Numbered from the stretch's first letter, positions 44,265 to 53,952 are shown. The stretch: DNA of 64,000 nt from Nostoc linckia FACHB-104 (GCF_014696615.1 NZ_JACJQJ010000031.1:1-64000), one strand, 5' to 3'. Numbers and translations are program-made. The notes: generated by a model not told the origin, from the sequence alone.

Positions 44265-44784
44265 TTGAGCATGACAATATTTGCTAGACCTTCTTAGAAA
44301 AAAAGGTTTGCAGGAAAATTTATAAAATATTAAATTTTCGTGAATAAAACAAATATTGTTGATGCCTGATGACCAAAATTCTTATTGTCCTGATGACAAA
44401 AAAGAACAACATTAATCTAGCGTCGCATTTATGCTTCTTTCCAGAGAAATTTTACTGATTAATCTTATGGCTTAATAATTATTGTCATATGTATCACCGA
44501 GAAAATACGGTTGTTTATTCTGAAGGTTCATAATTTTTCCCGCTACAATGAACAAAATATAAATAATTCGTATAGCTAGTACCGCTACCTTGGAAGTCAA
44601 AAGGAGCCAGTGCGTTCGGTCGCGAGACTTGTACCGCTAACGCGGAACCCGCAGGGTAGCAACTGGCGTTCAAAAGTCAAAAGGTTCATACACCGAGGCG
44701 TTTGACTGTTTAAAAGGGGAGCTTTATTTACGCTGCGCTGTAGTACAAATAGCTTTGATATTCTGCTCTGAGGAAATTGAGTTT
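44265..44784. other. Intergenic region with dispersed repeats
   Basis: The first 300 bases are AT-rich and should hold the divergent promoters. From about 44573 to 44700 there is a block of small dispersed repeats (taccgctaacgcggaacccg, gggtagcaactggcgttc). No gene is supported. Confidence 0.45.
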
Positions 44785-45558
44785 ATGCAGGTCATTCGTC
44801 TGGAAGCACTCTCGGATAACTATATATTCTTGCTGTACGATCGCACCCAAAATATCGCCGCTGCTGTCGATCCCGCAGAGGCTGAACCAGTATTCAGGAA
44901 ACTGACAGAACTTAACGCTAAGTTAGTAGCGATTTTTAACACCCACCATCATCACGATCATGTGGGTGGTAATCAGCAGCTAATACAAAAATTTCCTGAA
45001 GCGGTAGTCTATGCTGGAATTGAGGATCGAGGAAGAATCCCAGGACAAACAGTGTTTCTCGAAGATGGCGATCATGTACAGTTTGGCGATCGCGTGGCTG
45101 AAGTCATCTTCGTTCCCGGACATACCCGCGCGCACATTGCTTACTATTTTCCCCCAGAAGTAGCCACGGAAGCAGGGGACTTATTCTGTGGGGATACTCT
45201 ATTTGCAGGGGGTTGTGGTCGTATATTTGAAGGGACACCTGCACAAATGGTGAACTCGTTAAATAAACTTCGCTCTCTACCTGATAATACACAGGTCTGG
45301 TGCGCCCATGAATATACATTAAAAAATTTACAATTTGCCCTGACTGTTGATGGTGAAAACGCTGACTTACAAAAACGCTTTGATGAAGTCAAGGCTTACC
45401 GTAATCAGGGAAAAGCTACCATTCCTTCAACAATAGGGGTTGAGAAACGTACCAATCCTTTTTTACGCTGGGAGCAACCAACACTACAATCAGCGGCTAA
45501 GAGTAACGATCCGGTACAGACTTTTGCACGCATCAGGGGAATGAAAGATAGATTTTAG
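44785..45558 (+). CDS. gloB: Hydroxyacylglutathione hydrolase (glyoxalase II)
   Basis: The enzyme hydrolyses S-D-lactoylglutathione to D-lactate and glutathione, finishing methylglyoxal detoxification. The 257-residue product begins [19 protein letters not shown]. It carries the metallo-beta-lactamase signature [10 protein letters not shown] (about residues 54-63), GHTRAHIAY, the bridging Asp in [11 protein letters not shown] and [13 protein letters not shown], all conserved in GloB. An in-frame upstream TTG at 44755 is unlikely. The next gene begins 36 bp downstream and could be co-transcribed. Confidence 0.94.
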   Translation: MQVIRLEALSDNYIFLLYDRTQNIAAAVDPAEAEPVFRKLTELNAKLVAIFNTHHHHDHVGGNQQLIQKFPEAVVYAGIEDRGRIPGQTVFLEDGDHVQFGDRVAEVIFVPGHTRAHIAYYFPPEVATEAGDLFCGDTLFAGGCGRIFEGTPAQMVNSLNKLRSLPDNTQVWCAHEYTLKNLQFALTVDGENADLQKRFDEVKAYRNQGKATIPSTIGVEKRTNPFLRWEQPTLQSAAKSNDPVQTFARIRGMKDRF

Positions 45559-45594
45559 GTATTTGGGGTTTGGGGTTTGGTTTTTGGTGTTTGT

Positions 45595-46674
45595 ATGTCT
45601 GATGATGCTGGTTTTTGTCCTAATTACAACGCAGCGCGGAAGCGGTTTCGGGATGCGGCGTTGGCTTTGGGATGTAACTTAGAAGCATATTCCATAGAGC
45701 AAACTGGGCCAAATGGGGAAGACTTGACTATTGACGTGGCTTTTTTAGGAAACCCCAATTCTCAAAAGATTGTAGTTGTCTCCAGCGGATTGCATGGTGT
45801 GGAAGGATTTTTTGGTTCTGCTGTGCAATGTACTTTGCTAGAGAAGCTTCTTTTAAGTTGGAATCAAAGCCAAGGGATTGCTTTATTACTTTTACACGCC
45901 TTGAATCCTTACGGCTTTGCTTGGCGCAGAAGGTGGAATGAGGAAAATATCGACCTCAACCGTAATTTTCTGCTACCTGGCGAAGCTTACAGCGGGAGTC
46001 CAGCAAAGTATGGGGAGTTAAATGCTTTTTTCAACCCCGCTTCACCACCATCTCAAATTGAGCCATTTCTGTTAAAAGCGATCGCGATTATTCTTCGCTA
46101 TGGCATCAATTCTTTAACCAGCACGCTACCAGTAGGGCAATATGATTTTCCCCAAGGGTTATTTTTTGGCGGACATCAACCCTCAAAGACTTACCAGATT
46201 CTTGATACCCATTTTTCCAGGTGGGTGGGGAATGCCACAGATGTAGTACATCTTGATTTACATACAGGGTTAGGTAAAAAGGCAACCTATAAACTTTTTA
46301 TTGATTATCCGCCGGAGTCTGAGTCTACCCAATGGCTAATTGCGAAGTTTGGCGCGAATTATGTGGAACCTTATCTAGCCAGAAAAGTTGCTTACAAGTT
46401 TCGTGGAGGATTGGGAAATTGGTGTCAGGCAAAAGTTCCCCAATGTAATTACAGGTATCTTACCGCAGAATTTGGTACTTATTCAGTCATTCAAGTAGTG
46501 GAGGCATTACGAGCAGAAAACCGCGCTCATTTCTTTTCGCCAGCAAATCACCCATCTAAAGGATGGACAAGCCAGCGCTTAATGGAAGTTTTTGTGCCTG
46601 CGGATCGGGGTTGGCGGAATGCGGTAGTCTCTCAAGGACTGGATTTGGTAGATCGCGCGATCGCAGCACTATAA
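45595..46674 (+). CDS. DUF2817 / M14-like metallopeptidase family protein
   Basis: The 359-residue protein resembles the DUF2817 group of zinc carboxypeptidase-like (M14) proteins. Candidate zinc ligands are in SSGLHGVEGFFGSAVQ (HxxE, about residues 66-70) and VVHLDLHTGLG (about 216-226). It also has NEENIDLNRNFLLPGEAY, as in M14 enzymes where Asn-Arg binds the substrate carboxylate. The late Glu in LTAEFGTYS may act as the general base. ATG 45595 (MSDDAGF) is preferred over an upstream TTG. There is no signal peptide. The substrate is unknown. Confidence 0.87.
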   Translation: MSDDAGFCPNYNAARKRFRDAALALGCNLEAYSIEQTGPNGEDLTIDVAFLGNPNSQKIVVVSSGLHGVEGFFGSAVQCTLLEKLLLSWNQSQGIALLLLHALNPYGFAWRRRWNEENIDLNRNFLLPGEAYSGSPAKYGELNAFFNPASPPSQIEPFLLKAIAIILRYGINSLTSTLPVGQYDFPQGLFFGGHQPSKTYQILDTHFSRWVGNATDVVHLDLHTGLGKKATYKLFIDYPPESESTQWLIAKFGANYVEPYLARKVAYKFRGGLGNWCQAKVPQCNYRYLTAEFGTYSVIQVVEALRAENRAHFFSPANHPSKGWTSQRLMEVFVPADRGWRNAVVSQGLDLVDRAIAAL

Positions 46675-46774
46675 GGAATACAATAGACTTCTTGCAGAAG
46701 TTGGGAAAAGGGTCAGGGAAAAGGGAGAAAGGTTTTGTCTTTTTCCCTTCCCCTTTAACCTTTCCCCTTTTTCC

Positions 46775-46817
46775 ACCTCTTGCAAAAGTGCTTTGTGCAA
46801 GAGGTCTAATTTTTTTG
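46775..46817 (+). terminator. Rho-independent terminator
   Basis: A perfect 10-bp stem ACCTCTTGCA/TGCAAGAGGT with an 11-nt loop is followed by CTAA and seven T. It lies about 100 bp after the DUF2817 stop. Confidence 0.8.
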
Positions 46818-46870
46818 CACCCTAATAGTTGCGATCGCCCCCTGCGATTCGCTAGGATCTGTAAGCTTTA

Positions 46871-46940
46871 GGGTATTGACCAAGCCGCTTGGGATACAGC
46901 TACACATCTGTGAGCTATCCGGCTGCAACCCAAGTTAATG
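46871..46940 (+). promoter_or_regulatory. Structured leader upstream of rplI
   Basis: Two mutually exclusive foldings are possible in the 95 bases before rplI. In one, AGCCG (46883-46887) pairs with CGGCT (46920-46924), enclosing GGATA/TATCC and AGCT/AGCT. In the other, CTTGGG (46888-46893) pairs with CCCAAG (46929-46934). Alternative helices of this kind are typical of ribosomal-protein leaders and attenuators. No known leader family is recognised. Confidence 0.4.
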
Positions 46941-46965
46941 AGATTCTACAGGAAAACGAAAAACA

Positions 46966-47424
46966 ATGGCGAAACGCGTACAGTTAGTTTTAACTCAAGA
47001 TGTGAGTAAGCTAGGAAAATTAGGCGATTTAGTAGATGTAGCTCCTGGCTATGCTCGTAATTATCTAATTCCTCAAAAATTGGCAACTCATGCTACTCCT
47101 GGTATTCTCAAGCAAGTAGAACGCCGTCGTGAACAAGAACGTCAACGCCAATTAGAGCTTAGACAACAAGCTTTAGAACAACAAGCAGCTTTAGAAAAAA
47201 TTAGCAGCTTGAAGATTGCCAAGCAGGTTGGTGAAAACGAAGCTATTTTCGGTACTGTTACCGCTCAAGACGTTGCAGATGCAATTCAAGCAGCTACCAA
47301 TCAAGAAATTGATCGTCGCGGTATTACCCTCCCCGATATTAACCACCTGGGCACATACAAAGCTGAAATTAAGCTACATTCAGAAGTAACCGCACAAGTC
47401 AACATTGAAGTTGTTGCTAGCTAA
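46966..47424 (+). CDS. rplI: 50S ribosomal protein L9
   Basis: L9 binds 23S rRNA near the L1 stalk and affects frame maintenance. The 152-residue product has the N-terminal signature [20 protein letters not shown] followed by [16 protein letters not shown], a long central helix rich in Glu, Arg and Gln (about residues 45-80) and a C-terminal RNA-binding domain ending [12 protein letters not shown]. The length is normal. It is followed 290 bp later by dnaB, the usual cyanobacterial order. Confidence 0.97.
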   Translation: MAKRVQLVLTQDVSKLGKLGDLVDVAPGYARNYLIPQKLATHATPGILKQVERRREQERQRQLELRQQALEQQAALEKISSLKIAKQVGENEAIFGTVTAQDVADAIQAATNQEIDRRGITLPDINHLGTYKAEIKLHSEVTAQVNIEVVAS

Positions 47425-47437
47425 CTGAATTAATTAC

Positions 47438-47464
47438 TAATTCGTAATTCGTAATTCGTAATTT
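47438..47464. repeat. Short tandem heptamer repeat (TAATTCG x3)
   Basis: Three TAATTCG units plus a partial unit follow rplI. The same unit recurs at 56366-56390 behind argJ, and inverted pieces (attacgaatt) at 47630-47652 could pair with it. Confidence 0.7.
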
Positions 47465-47713
47465 GTGAGGCATTACAGTCTTGGGGTCTCCCCAAGTTAA
47501 GTAACTGCCGAATCCGAAGGGTAATTCGTAATTTATTTAGGATGCAGAATAAGTTGATTTGTTGAGGTAACAAGACAAATATTTTTGCTGATTTCTAGTT
47601 ACTAAATTTATCTACGAACTAATTAGAAATTACGAATTCACAATTACGAATTATTGGCAATTTTTCATCATCAAGGTAACAAAGCAATCTGGCTCGCCAG
47701 TTGAACGTCGCTT

Positions 47714-49069
47714 ATGGCTGAAGAACTAAGTTTTCAAGGCAATGGTAGCGATCGCCTTCCACCCCAAAATATTGAGGCAGAAGAAGCGATTTTGGGGGGG
47801 ATTTTGCTAGATCCAGAAGCGATTGGAAGAGTCAGCGATCGCTTAGTTGCCGAAGCTTTTTACATTAGCGCCCATAAAGATATTTACCAAGCAGCATTGC
47901 GACTGCACGCACAGGGTAAACCTACAGACTTGCTGGCGGTGACAAGTTGGCTAGCGGATCACGATTTGCTGAATCGCATTGGCGGGAGAAATAAATTAGC
48001 CACCCTTGTAGACCGCACAGTGTCAGCCGTCAATATTGACGCTTTAGCAAGCTTAGTCATGGATAAATACCAGCGGCGACAGTTAATTAAAGCTGGTAAT
48101 GAAATTGTCCATCTTGGTTATGAAACTGAGAAAGAATTACCAATTGTTTTAGATCAAGCAGAACAAAAAGTATTTGGTATCACTCAAGAACGTGCCCAAT
48201 CAGGACTAGTTCATATTTCAGATACATTAATTAGTAATTTTCAGGATATTGAAGAGCGAAATCAAGGCATTGCCTTACCTGGAATTACTTGTAGTTTTTA
48301 CGATTTAGATGCTCTTACTAGTGGCTTTCAGCGTTCTGATTTGATTATTGTGGCTGCAAGGCCTGCAATGGGAAAAACAGCATTTTGCCTGAACCTTGCT
48401 TATAATATTGCTGCTTCTCATAGAATGCCAGTCGCTGTTTTCAGTTTAGAAATGTCTAAAGAACAACTTGTACAGCGTCTCTTAGCTAGTGAAGCGGGAA
48501 TTGAAAGTGGTTATTTAAGAAGTGGTAGGCTTAGTCAAGCACAATGGGAACCTTTAAGCCGCGCTATTGGTATGCTTTCAGAGATGCCAATTTTTATTGA
48601 TGATACGCCAAATTTGACAGTAACCCAAATGCGGAGTCAGGCGCGACGATTGCAAGCAGAACAAGGCATGGAATTGGGTTTAATTGTAATAGATTACTTG
48701 CAATTAATGGAAGGAGCAGGTGATAATCGTGTACAAGAATTATCTAAAATTACGCGTTCTTTAAAAGGTTTAGCGCGGGAATTATCGGTTCCAGTTATTG
48801 CTTTATCTCAGCTAAGTCGAGGGGTAGAAGCACGTACTAATAAGCGCCCAATGTTGTCAGATTTAAGAGAATCCGGGTCGATTGAACAGGATGCGGATTT
48901 AGTAATCATGTTATATAGAGACGATTACTACAATAATGATAGTCCCGATCGCGGTATTGCAGAAGTGATAGTAGCTAAACACCGCAACGGCCCAACTGGT
49001 ACAGTTAAACTTTTATTCGATCCACAGTTTACAAAGTTTAAAAACCTAGCAAGACCTAATAATTATTAA
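47714..49069 (+). CDS. dnaB: Replicative DNA helicase DnaB
   Basis: DnaB unwinds the replication fork as a hexamer. The 451-residue product has the N-terminal domain (LPPQNIEAEEAILGGILLDP) and a RecA-like motor domain: Walker A in VAARPAMGKTAFCLN (about residues 213-227), Walker B LGLIVIDYLQLM, LSQLSRGVEAR, and SDLRESGSIEQDADLVIMLY. No intein interrupts the Walker A or later blocks, unlike DnaB of some other cyanobacteria. The C-terminal AKHRNGPTG is typical. The gene is complete and undisturbed. Confidence 0.96.
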   Translation: MAEELSFQGNGSDRLPPQNIEAEEAILGGILLDPEAIGRVSDRLVAEAFYISAHKDIYQAALRLHAQGKPTDLLAVTSWLADHDLLNRIGGRNKLATLVDRTVSAVNIDALASLVMDKYQRRQLIKAGNEIVHLGYETEKELPIVLDQAEQKVFGITQERAQSGLVHISDTLISNFQDIEERNQGIALPGITCSFYDLDALTSGFQRSDLIIVAARPAMGKTAFCLNLAYNIAASHRMPVAVFSLEMSKEQLVQRLLASEAGIESGYLRSGRLSQAQWEPLSRAIGMLSEMPIFIDDTPNLTVTQMRSQARRLQAEQGMELGLIVIDYLQLMEGAGDNRVQELSKITRSLKGLARELSVPVIALSQLSRGVEARTNKRPMLSDLRESGSIEQDADLVIMLYRDDYYNNDSPDRGIAEVIVAKHRNGPTGTVKLLFDPQFTKFKNLARPNNY

Positions 49070-49167
49070 TCAGTAATTATTAAAATACTAATTGCTGTGA
49101 TTGAGTACTGGGGCTAGAACAGAATTCAATCCCCAGTCCCTAGTCCCCTGTCCCTAATCCCTAGCGC

Positions 49168-49692
49168 CTATTTAACATCTAGTAATTCCACGTCAAAAAT
49201 TAGGGTAGCGTTGGGTGGAATCACGCCACCAGCACCACGAGCGCCATAGCCTAATTCTGGTGGGATAATTAACTTACGACGACCGCCAACTTTCATTGTA
49301 CTTAGCCCTTCGTCCCAGCCTTTGATCACTTGTCCGCGTCCGATATTAAAATCGAAAGGACGATTGCGATCGCGTGAACTATCAAACTTTGTACCATCTT
49401 CTAGAGTGCCGGTGTAGTGAACTACAACCTTTTGTCCGGTTTGAGGAGTTGCTCCAGTCCCCTCTTTTTCTTCAATGTACTTCAATCCAGAGGGGGTAGT
49501 GACAACATTGGCATCAGACATAGTATTGCTCGCAATCAAGGTATTGTTTTCAGGGACAGCTATGGCTGCTGGTGTTGGTTGGCTGAGATTAGCAGCAATG
49601 GCAGAGTCTTGTTTACTGCCGCCAATTTGCGCTAATACTAAAACCACAACACACGCCAGCATTAATCCAACGCTGAGTATAATTGCTTTCAA
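49168..49692 (-). CDS. FKBP-type peptidyl-prolyl cis-trans isomerase, membrane-anchored
   Basis: The 174-residue protein has an N-terminal hydrophobic segment (about residues 3-22, [19 protein letters not shown]) and a linker. The FKBP domain follows from about residue 66: [55 protein letters not shown] and [20 protein letters not shown]. It is likely in the periplasm or thylakoid lumen, assisting folding. The start is a TTG at 49692, supported by a strong ribosome-binding site GGGAGGG six bases upstream. Confidence 0.93.
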   Translation of the reverse strand: MKAIILSVGLMLACVVVLVLAQIGGSKQDSAIAANLSQPTPAAIAVPENNTLIASNTMSDANVVTTPSGLKYIEEKEGTGATPQTGQKVVVHYTGTLEDGTKFDSSRDRNRPFDFNIGRGQVIKGWDEGLSTMKVGGRRKLIIPPELGYGARGAGGVIPPNATLIFDVELLDVK

Positions 49693-49771
49693 AATTAACC
49701 CTCCCTACTTAGGTAGTTTGGAAAAGAATGACCAATAGGACACAAATTAGTTTAAAGCACAAAGTGATGTC

Positions 49772-50095
49772 CTAACGCCAAAGCTTATTTTCTAAATCCC
49801 GCACTTGACGTTCTAAGCGGTCAATTCTACCCCGCAGTTCGTCTACCTCTGACTGACGCGCTACTCCTAAATCTTGCATCATATTACGCATTTGCCGTTG
49901 CATCTGAGTTTCCCAAGTACCTTGCTCTGATCGCAACTGCTGTACAATATCATCCATTACAGCTTTTGCTTGTTCAGGATTGAGCTTGCCATCTTTGACT
50001 AATTCGTCACTGACTTGTCGCAGTTTGTCAGCTACTAAAGATGTTGTGCCAATACCAAGCATTACTAACTGCTGCATCCAATTGTTGTTATCCAT
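49772..50095 (-). CDS. Phasin-like coiled-coil protein
   Basis: The 107-residue protein starts MDNNNWMQQLVMLGIGTTSL with AAGGGAG just before the ATG. It continues with a helical region (LRQVSDELVKDGKLNPEQAK) and ends in a heptad-type coiled coil (EVDELRGRIDRLERQVRDLE). This resembles the PhaF/PhaI phasin-like family of polyhydroxyalkanoate granule proteins. Similar proteins are widespread in cyanobacteria, also without known polymer synthesis, so a general coiled-coil role is possible. No PHA synthase gene is in the window. Confidence 0.75.
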   Translation of the reverse strand: MDNNNWMQQLVMLGIGTTSLVADKLRQVSDELVKDGKLNPEQAKAVMDDIVQQLRSEQGTWETQMQRQMRNMMQDLGVARQSEVDELRGRIDRLERQVRDLENKLWR

Positions 50096-50296
50096 ACTCC
50101 CTTCCTCTTAATTATTTAAAACTAGCTAATCGCAGGAAAATCCCACAACCAAACATGATAATCACTCTTCTCTAGTCCCTAGCCCCTAATTTTAAGACAG
50201 CCAGCCCTTGTTCTGACTTCTACGCAATTCAGCTATGCTAAAAGCGTAGTTACTCTAGCCTACAACTCTATTTTGGCAAATTGGCAAATACAAGGA

Positions 50297-50620
50297 ATGC
50301 AGGGCGTGGTTATAGAATTCCTCAAGTTTAAAATTGCTTCCCAGATGCGGGAAATATATATCCAGAAGGATGCGGAAATATGGACAACAGCCCTAGCTCA
50401 ATATCCTGGGTTTTTAGGTAAAGAAGTTTGGCTGAATCCCCAAGACCCTACAGAAATTATATTTGTGATTCGTTGGGCAACAACAGAGCAATGGCAAGCT
50501 ATACCTCTAGAAGAATTAGCGGCTATTGAACAAAAGTTTGCCGCAGCCGTGGGAGATACTTATGAGTTGGTGGAATCAGCAGAGTATCAACAATGGTTGG
50601 GGGAAAAGGTTAAAGGGTAA
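50297..50620 (+). CDS. TIGR03792 family protein (antibiotic-monooxygenase-like fold)
   Basis: The 107-residue product begins MQGVVIEFLKFKIASQMREI and contains DAEIWTTALAQYPGFLGKEV and IIFVIRWATTEQWQAIPLEE. These match the cyanobacterial uncharacterised TIGR03792 proteins, a dimeric alpha-beta barrel group. No haem- or flavin-binding motif is visible. ATG 50297 is preferred over TTG 50273 by family similarity; an AAGGA lies unusually close to the ATG. It is followed by repeat family B at 50662. Confidence 0.85.
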   Translation: MQGVVIEFLKFKIASQMREIYIQKDAEIWTTALAQYPGFLGKEVWLNPQDPTEIIFVIRWATTEQWQAIPLEELAAIEQKFAAAVGDTYELVESAEYQQWLGEKVKG

Positions 50621-50661
50621 GGGTTAAAGGTTCTTAATTTACCCTTTCCCTTTTGTCCTTA

Positions 50662-50757
50662 GGGACTTCCAACTAAAAATCGCTTTGTCAGCAGAGGAAG
50701 CAGAGGAGAAAGAACCTGCCGCTATGAAAATGGGATAATTTATTTTCTGGAAGTCCC
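50662..50757 (-). repeat. MITE-like repeat family B, uninterrupted copy
   Basis: A 96-bp element with the same 10-bp inverted ends as the copy at 4944 (GGGACTTCCA/TGGAAGTCCC) in inverted orientation, flanked by TTA on both sides (a possible 3-bp target duplication). It lacks the dispersed repeat that interrupts the other copy. No coding potential. Confidence 0.8.
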
Positions 50758-50891
50758 TTAAATCACAAGTAGTAAGTCATTGGCAATCAGAAACCCTGAC
50801 AAATGACAAATTACCTAGACGCTTTAGCAACTTCCCGCAGGGTAGGACAAATGATAGCCCTTAGCAGTTATCTTTAATTTTGCCGTGCTAC

Positions 50892-51395
50892 TTAAGTCTG
50901 CAATGCTTTAAAGCACCTGTTCAAAACTGAATTGATAGTTTGTTTAATCTGGTGTTGGCGATTCCAGCGCTGGAAAGCTTTTTCGTAGTCTTCACCTTGA
51001 GTTTGGAAGGTATTCCAGATATCAAGCCCCACCAAGAAACTACAGAATAACAAAATATACAGCGCCCATGAGACACCACCACCGCTAATTAAATCAACTA
51101 GGATAAAAAAAGCATTGACGATCGCACAATTGCCCAAACGTTTTTTAAACCTTCCTCGGCGGTACAGGTTAAAAACTTGCCGACGTTGCACTTCGCTCTG
51201 TTGCACTTGCCAATCGCGTTCTGCTAGTTGTAAGGTATCTGGAGAAATTTCTAACTCAGCAGCAATTTCTATCAACTCCTGATAGGAAAATTCTCTATCT
51301 ATATTTTCAGCATGAGTTGCGATCGCCAACTGGAGAATTTGCTGTACATCTTCTTGGCTATAAGAACGGATGCTTTTTGGTTCAAATGCCGTCAT
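50892..51395 (-). CDS. 2TM-domain protein
   Basis: The 167-residue protein has an N-terminal soluble part (SYSQEDVQQILQLAIATHAE; ELAAELEISPDTLQ-like helices) and two adjacent membrane helices (LGNCAIVNAFFILVDLIS and WALYILLFCSFLVGLDIW), followed by a short helical tail (YEKAFQRWNRQHQIKQTIN). This is the 2TM domain family, sometimes fused to SHOCT-like or PspC-like helices. Its role is unknown. No operon partner is seen; the gene points into the region holding repeat B. Confidence 0.85.
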   Translation of the reverse strand: MTAFEPKSIRSYSQEDVQQILQLAIATHAENIDREFSYQELIEIAAELEISPDTLQLAERDWQVQQSEVQRRQVFNLYRRGRFKKRLGNCAIVNAFFILVDLISGGGVSWALYILLFCSFLVGLDIWNTFQTQGEDYEKAFQRWNRQHQIKQTINSVLNRCFKALQT

Positions 51396-51750
51396 AATTC
51401 TTTCTCTGAGTATTAATTTTAATAACGATTTACCGCTCGACAGAAGTTGCCCAACTACGCCAGCACCATTAGCACTATTTTCATTATGTCTAGACTAACA
51501 AATCTAGATAGTGTCGTAGGTAGGAATTTCTAGAAAAATCTCTCGGTGGGGTTTTTCTCTTTGGAACGAAAGTAGGAAGTTTTCTGTCAAGTTTGCAGCG
51601 ACAGTATGACGCACCACAACATATCAGACAGTACGTTAGGCTAACACTATAACTTTAGTTAGTAGATTTCTTCGTCAGAATTACATAGACTGCAATTTTG
51701 ATATTGGGGGTGCATAAACATGAGATTAACTGCTGTTACTTAATTGAGCT
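51396..51750. other. Divergent intergenic region
   Basis: Promoters of the 2TM gene and the phosphodiester glycosidase gene should lie here. A short inverted repeat TCTAGA/TCTAGA near 51488-51507 is visible. No dispersed repeats, no T-run hairpin and no open frame were found. Confidence 0.4.
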
Positions 51751-52671
51751 ATGCATCATCGCTACAAAGTTTACATCAGAAGATTCTTGCTCACAGCTAT
51801 TTCTAGCTTGCTTTTAGCACCCGCACTGTTCTATGGATGGTTGTGTATTTTACGTCCATCCCGAAGCGATCAGCAGCAAGTATTGTTTCAGGGAATTGTG
51901 TATCAACGTCGCGCTGTTTCCCAGATGCGTCCAGTGATGCTCCATATCGTCACTATTGACTTAACAGCACCAGGTGTCAAACCTTTGGTAACTCCAGGCT
52001 TACCTGAGAAAGGTAAAAAAACTAACGCCCGAACTACCTCAGAATTTCTAGGCGAATTTAAGCTGCAATTGGCGGTAAATGGTAGCTACTTCCACCATTT
52101 TTATGAAAAATCACCTTGGGACTACTATCCCCATAGTGGCGATCCTTCCTATCCTTTAGGAGAGGTAATCTCTAATGGGCATCGTTATTCCAACCCAGAA
52201 GAAAATAAGGCTGTGCTATGCTTTGCCAAAAATAATCTGGCGCAAATCTTCGCTAGCGGGAAATGCCCAAAAGATACATTTCAAGCCATTGCAGGGCAAG
52301 AAATTTTAGTTGCTGAGGGTAAGCCTGTGATTTCTCATCTGCAAGAAAATAAACCTTACCCACGTTTAGCAGCAGCAATCAACCGGGAAGGTAATAAACT
52401 CTGGCTAATTGCTGTAGATGGAAAACAACCTTTCTATAGCGAAGGATTGACTCTAACTGAGTTAACCAAGACTGCTATAGATTTAGGCGCTGATACTGCA
52501 GTTAATATGGATGGCGGTGGTTCCGTCACCTTAGTTATGGGAAAGGCCAATGGTGCAAAGGTATTAAATGCTCCCGTTCATACCAAACTGCCTATGCGGG
52601 AACGCCCGGTTGGTAATCATTTGGGTTTTTATGCTTTGCCGACATCTGTAAACACAGCTAAATCGAAATAA
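51751..52671 (+). CDS. Phosphodiester glycosidase family protein (NAGPA / DUF2233)
   Basis: Members cleave N-acetylglucosamine from phosphodiesters or act on similar envelope glycan linkages. The 306-residue protein has an N-terminal membrane/signal segment (about residues 11-31, FLLTAISSLLLAPALFYGWL). The family domain includes VKPLVTPGLPEKGKKTNART, LAVNGSYFH, RLAAAINREGNKLWLIAVDG and the hallmark GADTAVNMDGGGSVTLVMG (about residues 248-266). It is likely periplasmic. The exact substrate is unknown. The gene is upstream of the site-2 protease but separated by 125 bp. Confidence 0.88.
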   Translation: MHHRYKVYIRRFLLTAISSLLLAPALFYGWLCILRPSRSDQQQVLFQGIVYQRRAVSQMRPVMLHIVTIDLTAPGVKPLVTPGLPEKGKKTNARTTSEFLGEFKLQLAVNGSYFHHFYEKSPWDYYPHSGDPSYPLGEVISNGHRYSNPEENKAVLCFAKNNLAQIFASGKCPKDTFQAIAGQEILVAEGKPVISHLQENKPYPRLAAAINREGNKLWLIAVDGKQPFYSEGLTLTELTKTAIDLGADTAVNMDGGGSVTLVMGKANGAKVLNAPVHTKLPMRERPVGNHLGFYALPTSVNTAKSK

Positions 52672-52796
52672 CCGCACCTATAAAGACGGACACCCCTACC
52701 AACAGAAAGATTAATGTTCGTTTACATTTCGTTACACTGGAAACATCAAGAGGAATGAAAGCAAACCTCTAGAAGCAGAAATCAAAGGTGAACGAC

Positions 52797-53921
52797 ATGA
52801 ATGGCACAATACGCGTTGGTAATCTCTTCGGGATTCCCTTCTATATCCATCCGTCGTGGTTTGTAGTTCTAGGTTTAGTTACTTGGACTTATAGCAGCGG
52901 ACTGATGGGGCAATTCCCGCAATTATCCGGGGGACTAGCTTTAATACTGGGATTGATGACAGCGCTGTTGTTATTTGCCTCTGTCGTCGCCCATGAATTA
53001 GGACATAGCTTTGTAGCTATCCGCCAAGGAATTGATGTTAAATCAATCACGCTGTTTATATTTGGTGGTTTAGCTAGCTTAGAGAAAGAATCAAAAACCC
53101 CAGGTGAAGCTTTTTGGGTAGCGATCGCAGGGCCGTTAGTTAGTCTATTAATCTGCGGTTTAACTACAGGTATTGGTTACGCCACAGCCGCCACTGGGCC
53201 ACTCGCCGCAATACTAGGCGTTTTAGCTACTGTTAACCTCGCATTAGCGCTATTTAACCTCATTCCTGGTTTGCCCTTAGATGGTGGAAATATACTGAAA
53301 GCTTTGGTTTGGAAGATTACAGGCAATCCTTATAAAGGCGTAACCTTTGCCAGTCGAGTTGGACAGATATTTGGTTGGGTAGCGATCGCTTCTGGTTTAC
53401 TTCCCATACTATTCTTCGGCAGCTTTGCGAACATCTGGAACTTGTTAATCGGTTTCTTCTTGCTGCAAAACGCAGGTAACGCGGCTCAATTTGCTAGAGT
53501 CCAAGAAAAACTCACAGGTTTAACTGCTGCAGATGTTGTCACCCCGAATAGCCCGATTGTTTCTGCTAACCTAACTCTCAGAGAATTCGCTGATGAACGC
53601 ATCTTAAGTGGAGAACAATGGCATCGCTTCTTAGTAACTGACGATGAAGGACAATTAGTAGGTGCGATCGCAGCTCATGATTTGCGAACCATCCCCACAA
53701 CCGAGTGGTCAGAAACTCAAGTTAAACAAGTCATGCGACCCATTGCAGAATCTACCACAGTCCAATCAGACAAGCCATTAGTAGAAGTAGTTCAGTTACT
53801 CGAACAGCAACAAATCTCTGCACTTCCTGTAATTCGTGACAATGGCGTACTAGTGGGAATTTTAGAGAAAGCTGCAATTATCCAACTACTGCAACGCAGA
53901 TCTCAATTTAACCCTGCATAG
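52797..53921 (+). CDS. Site-2 protease (M50) family membrane metalloprotease with CBS domains
   Basis: The 374-residue protein begins MNGTIRVGNLFGIPFYIHPS, the cyanobacterial M50 start. Catalytic zinc residues are HELGHS (about 64-69) and the later LFNLIPGLPLDGGNIL (Asp of the NPDG-like motif). About six membrane helices are present. From about residue 245 two CBS domains follow (LTAADVVTPNSPIVSANLTL and VKQVMRPIAESTTVQSDKPL), probably sensing nucleotides. ATG 52797 is chosen because AAGG lies 8 bases upstream; GTG 52788 lacks this. Members of this group cleave membrane-bound anti-sigma factors or other membrane proteins; the target here is unknown. A terminator follows. Confidence 0.9.
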   Translation: MNGTIRVGNLFGIPFYIHPSWFVVLGLVTWTYSSGLMGQFPQLSGGLALILGLMTALLLFASVVAHELGHSFVAIRQGIDVKSITLFIFGGLASLEKESKTPGEAFWVAIAGPLVSLLICGLTTGIGYATAATGPLAAILGVLATVNLALALFNLIPGLPLDGGNILKALVWKITGNPYKGVTFASRVGQIFGWVAIASGLLPILFFGSFANIWNLLIGFFLLQNAGNAAQFARVQEKLTGLTAADVVTPNSPIVSANLTLREFADERILSGEQWHRFLVTDDEGQLVGAIAAHDLRTIPTTEWSETQVKQVMRPIAESTTVQSDKPLVEVVQLLEQQQISALPVIRDNGVLVGILEKAAIIQLLQRRSQFNPA

Positions 53922-53952
53922 TTTTCCCATCACATAGACTCCTTCTCGACCC

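Noticed and set aside
46563-46871. 102-codon plus-strand frame overlapping the end of the DUF2817 gene
   Set aside because: The first part is an out-of-frame shadow and the rest reads through purine/pyrimidine spacer repeats and a terminator.
46871-46940. tRNA gene in the rplI leader
   Set aside because: The paired segments do not form a cloverleaf and there is no T-loop GGTTCGA-like sequence.
47714-49069. Intein in dnaB
   Set aside because: The 451-residue frame is continuous through the Walker A and later motifs at normal spacing.
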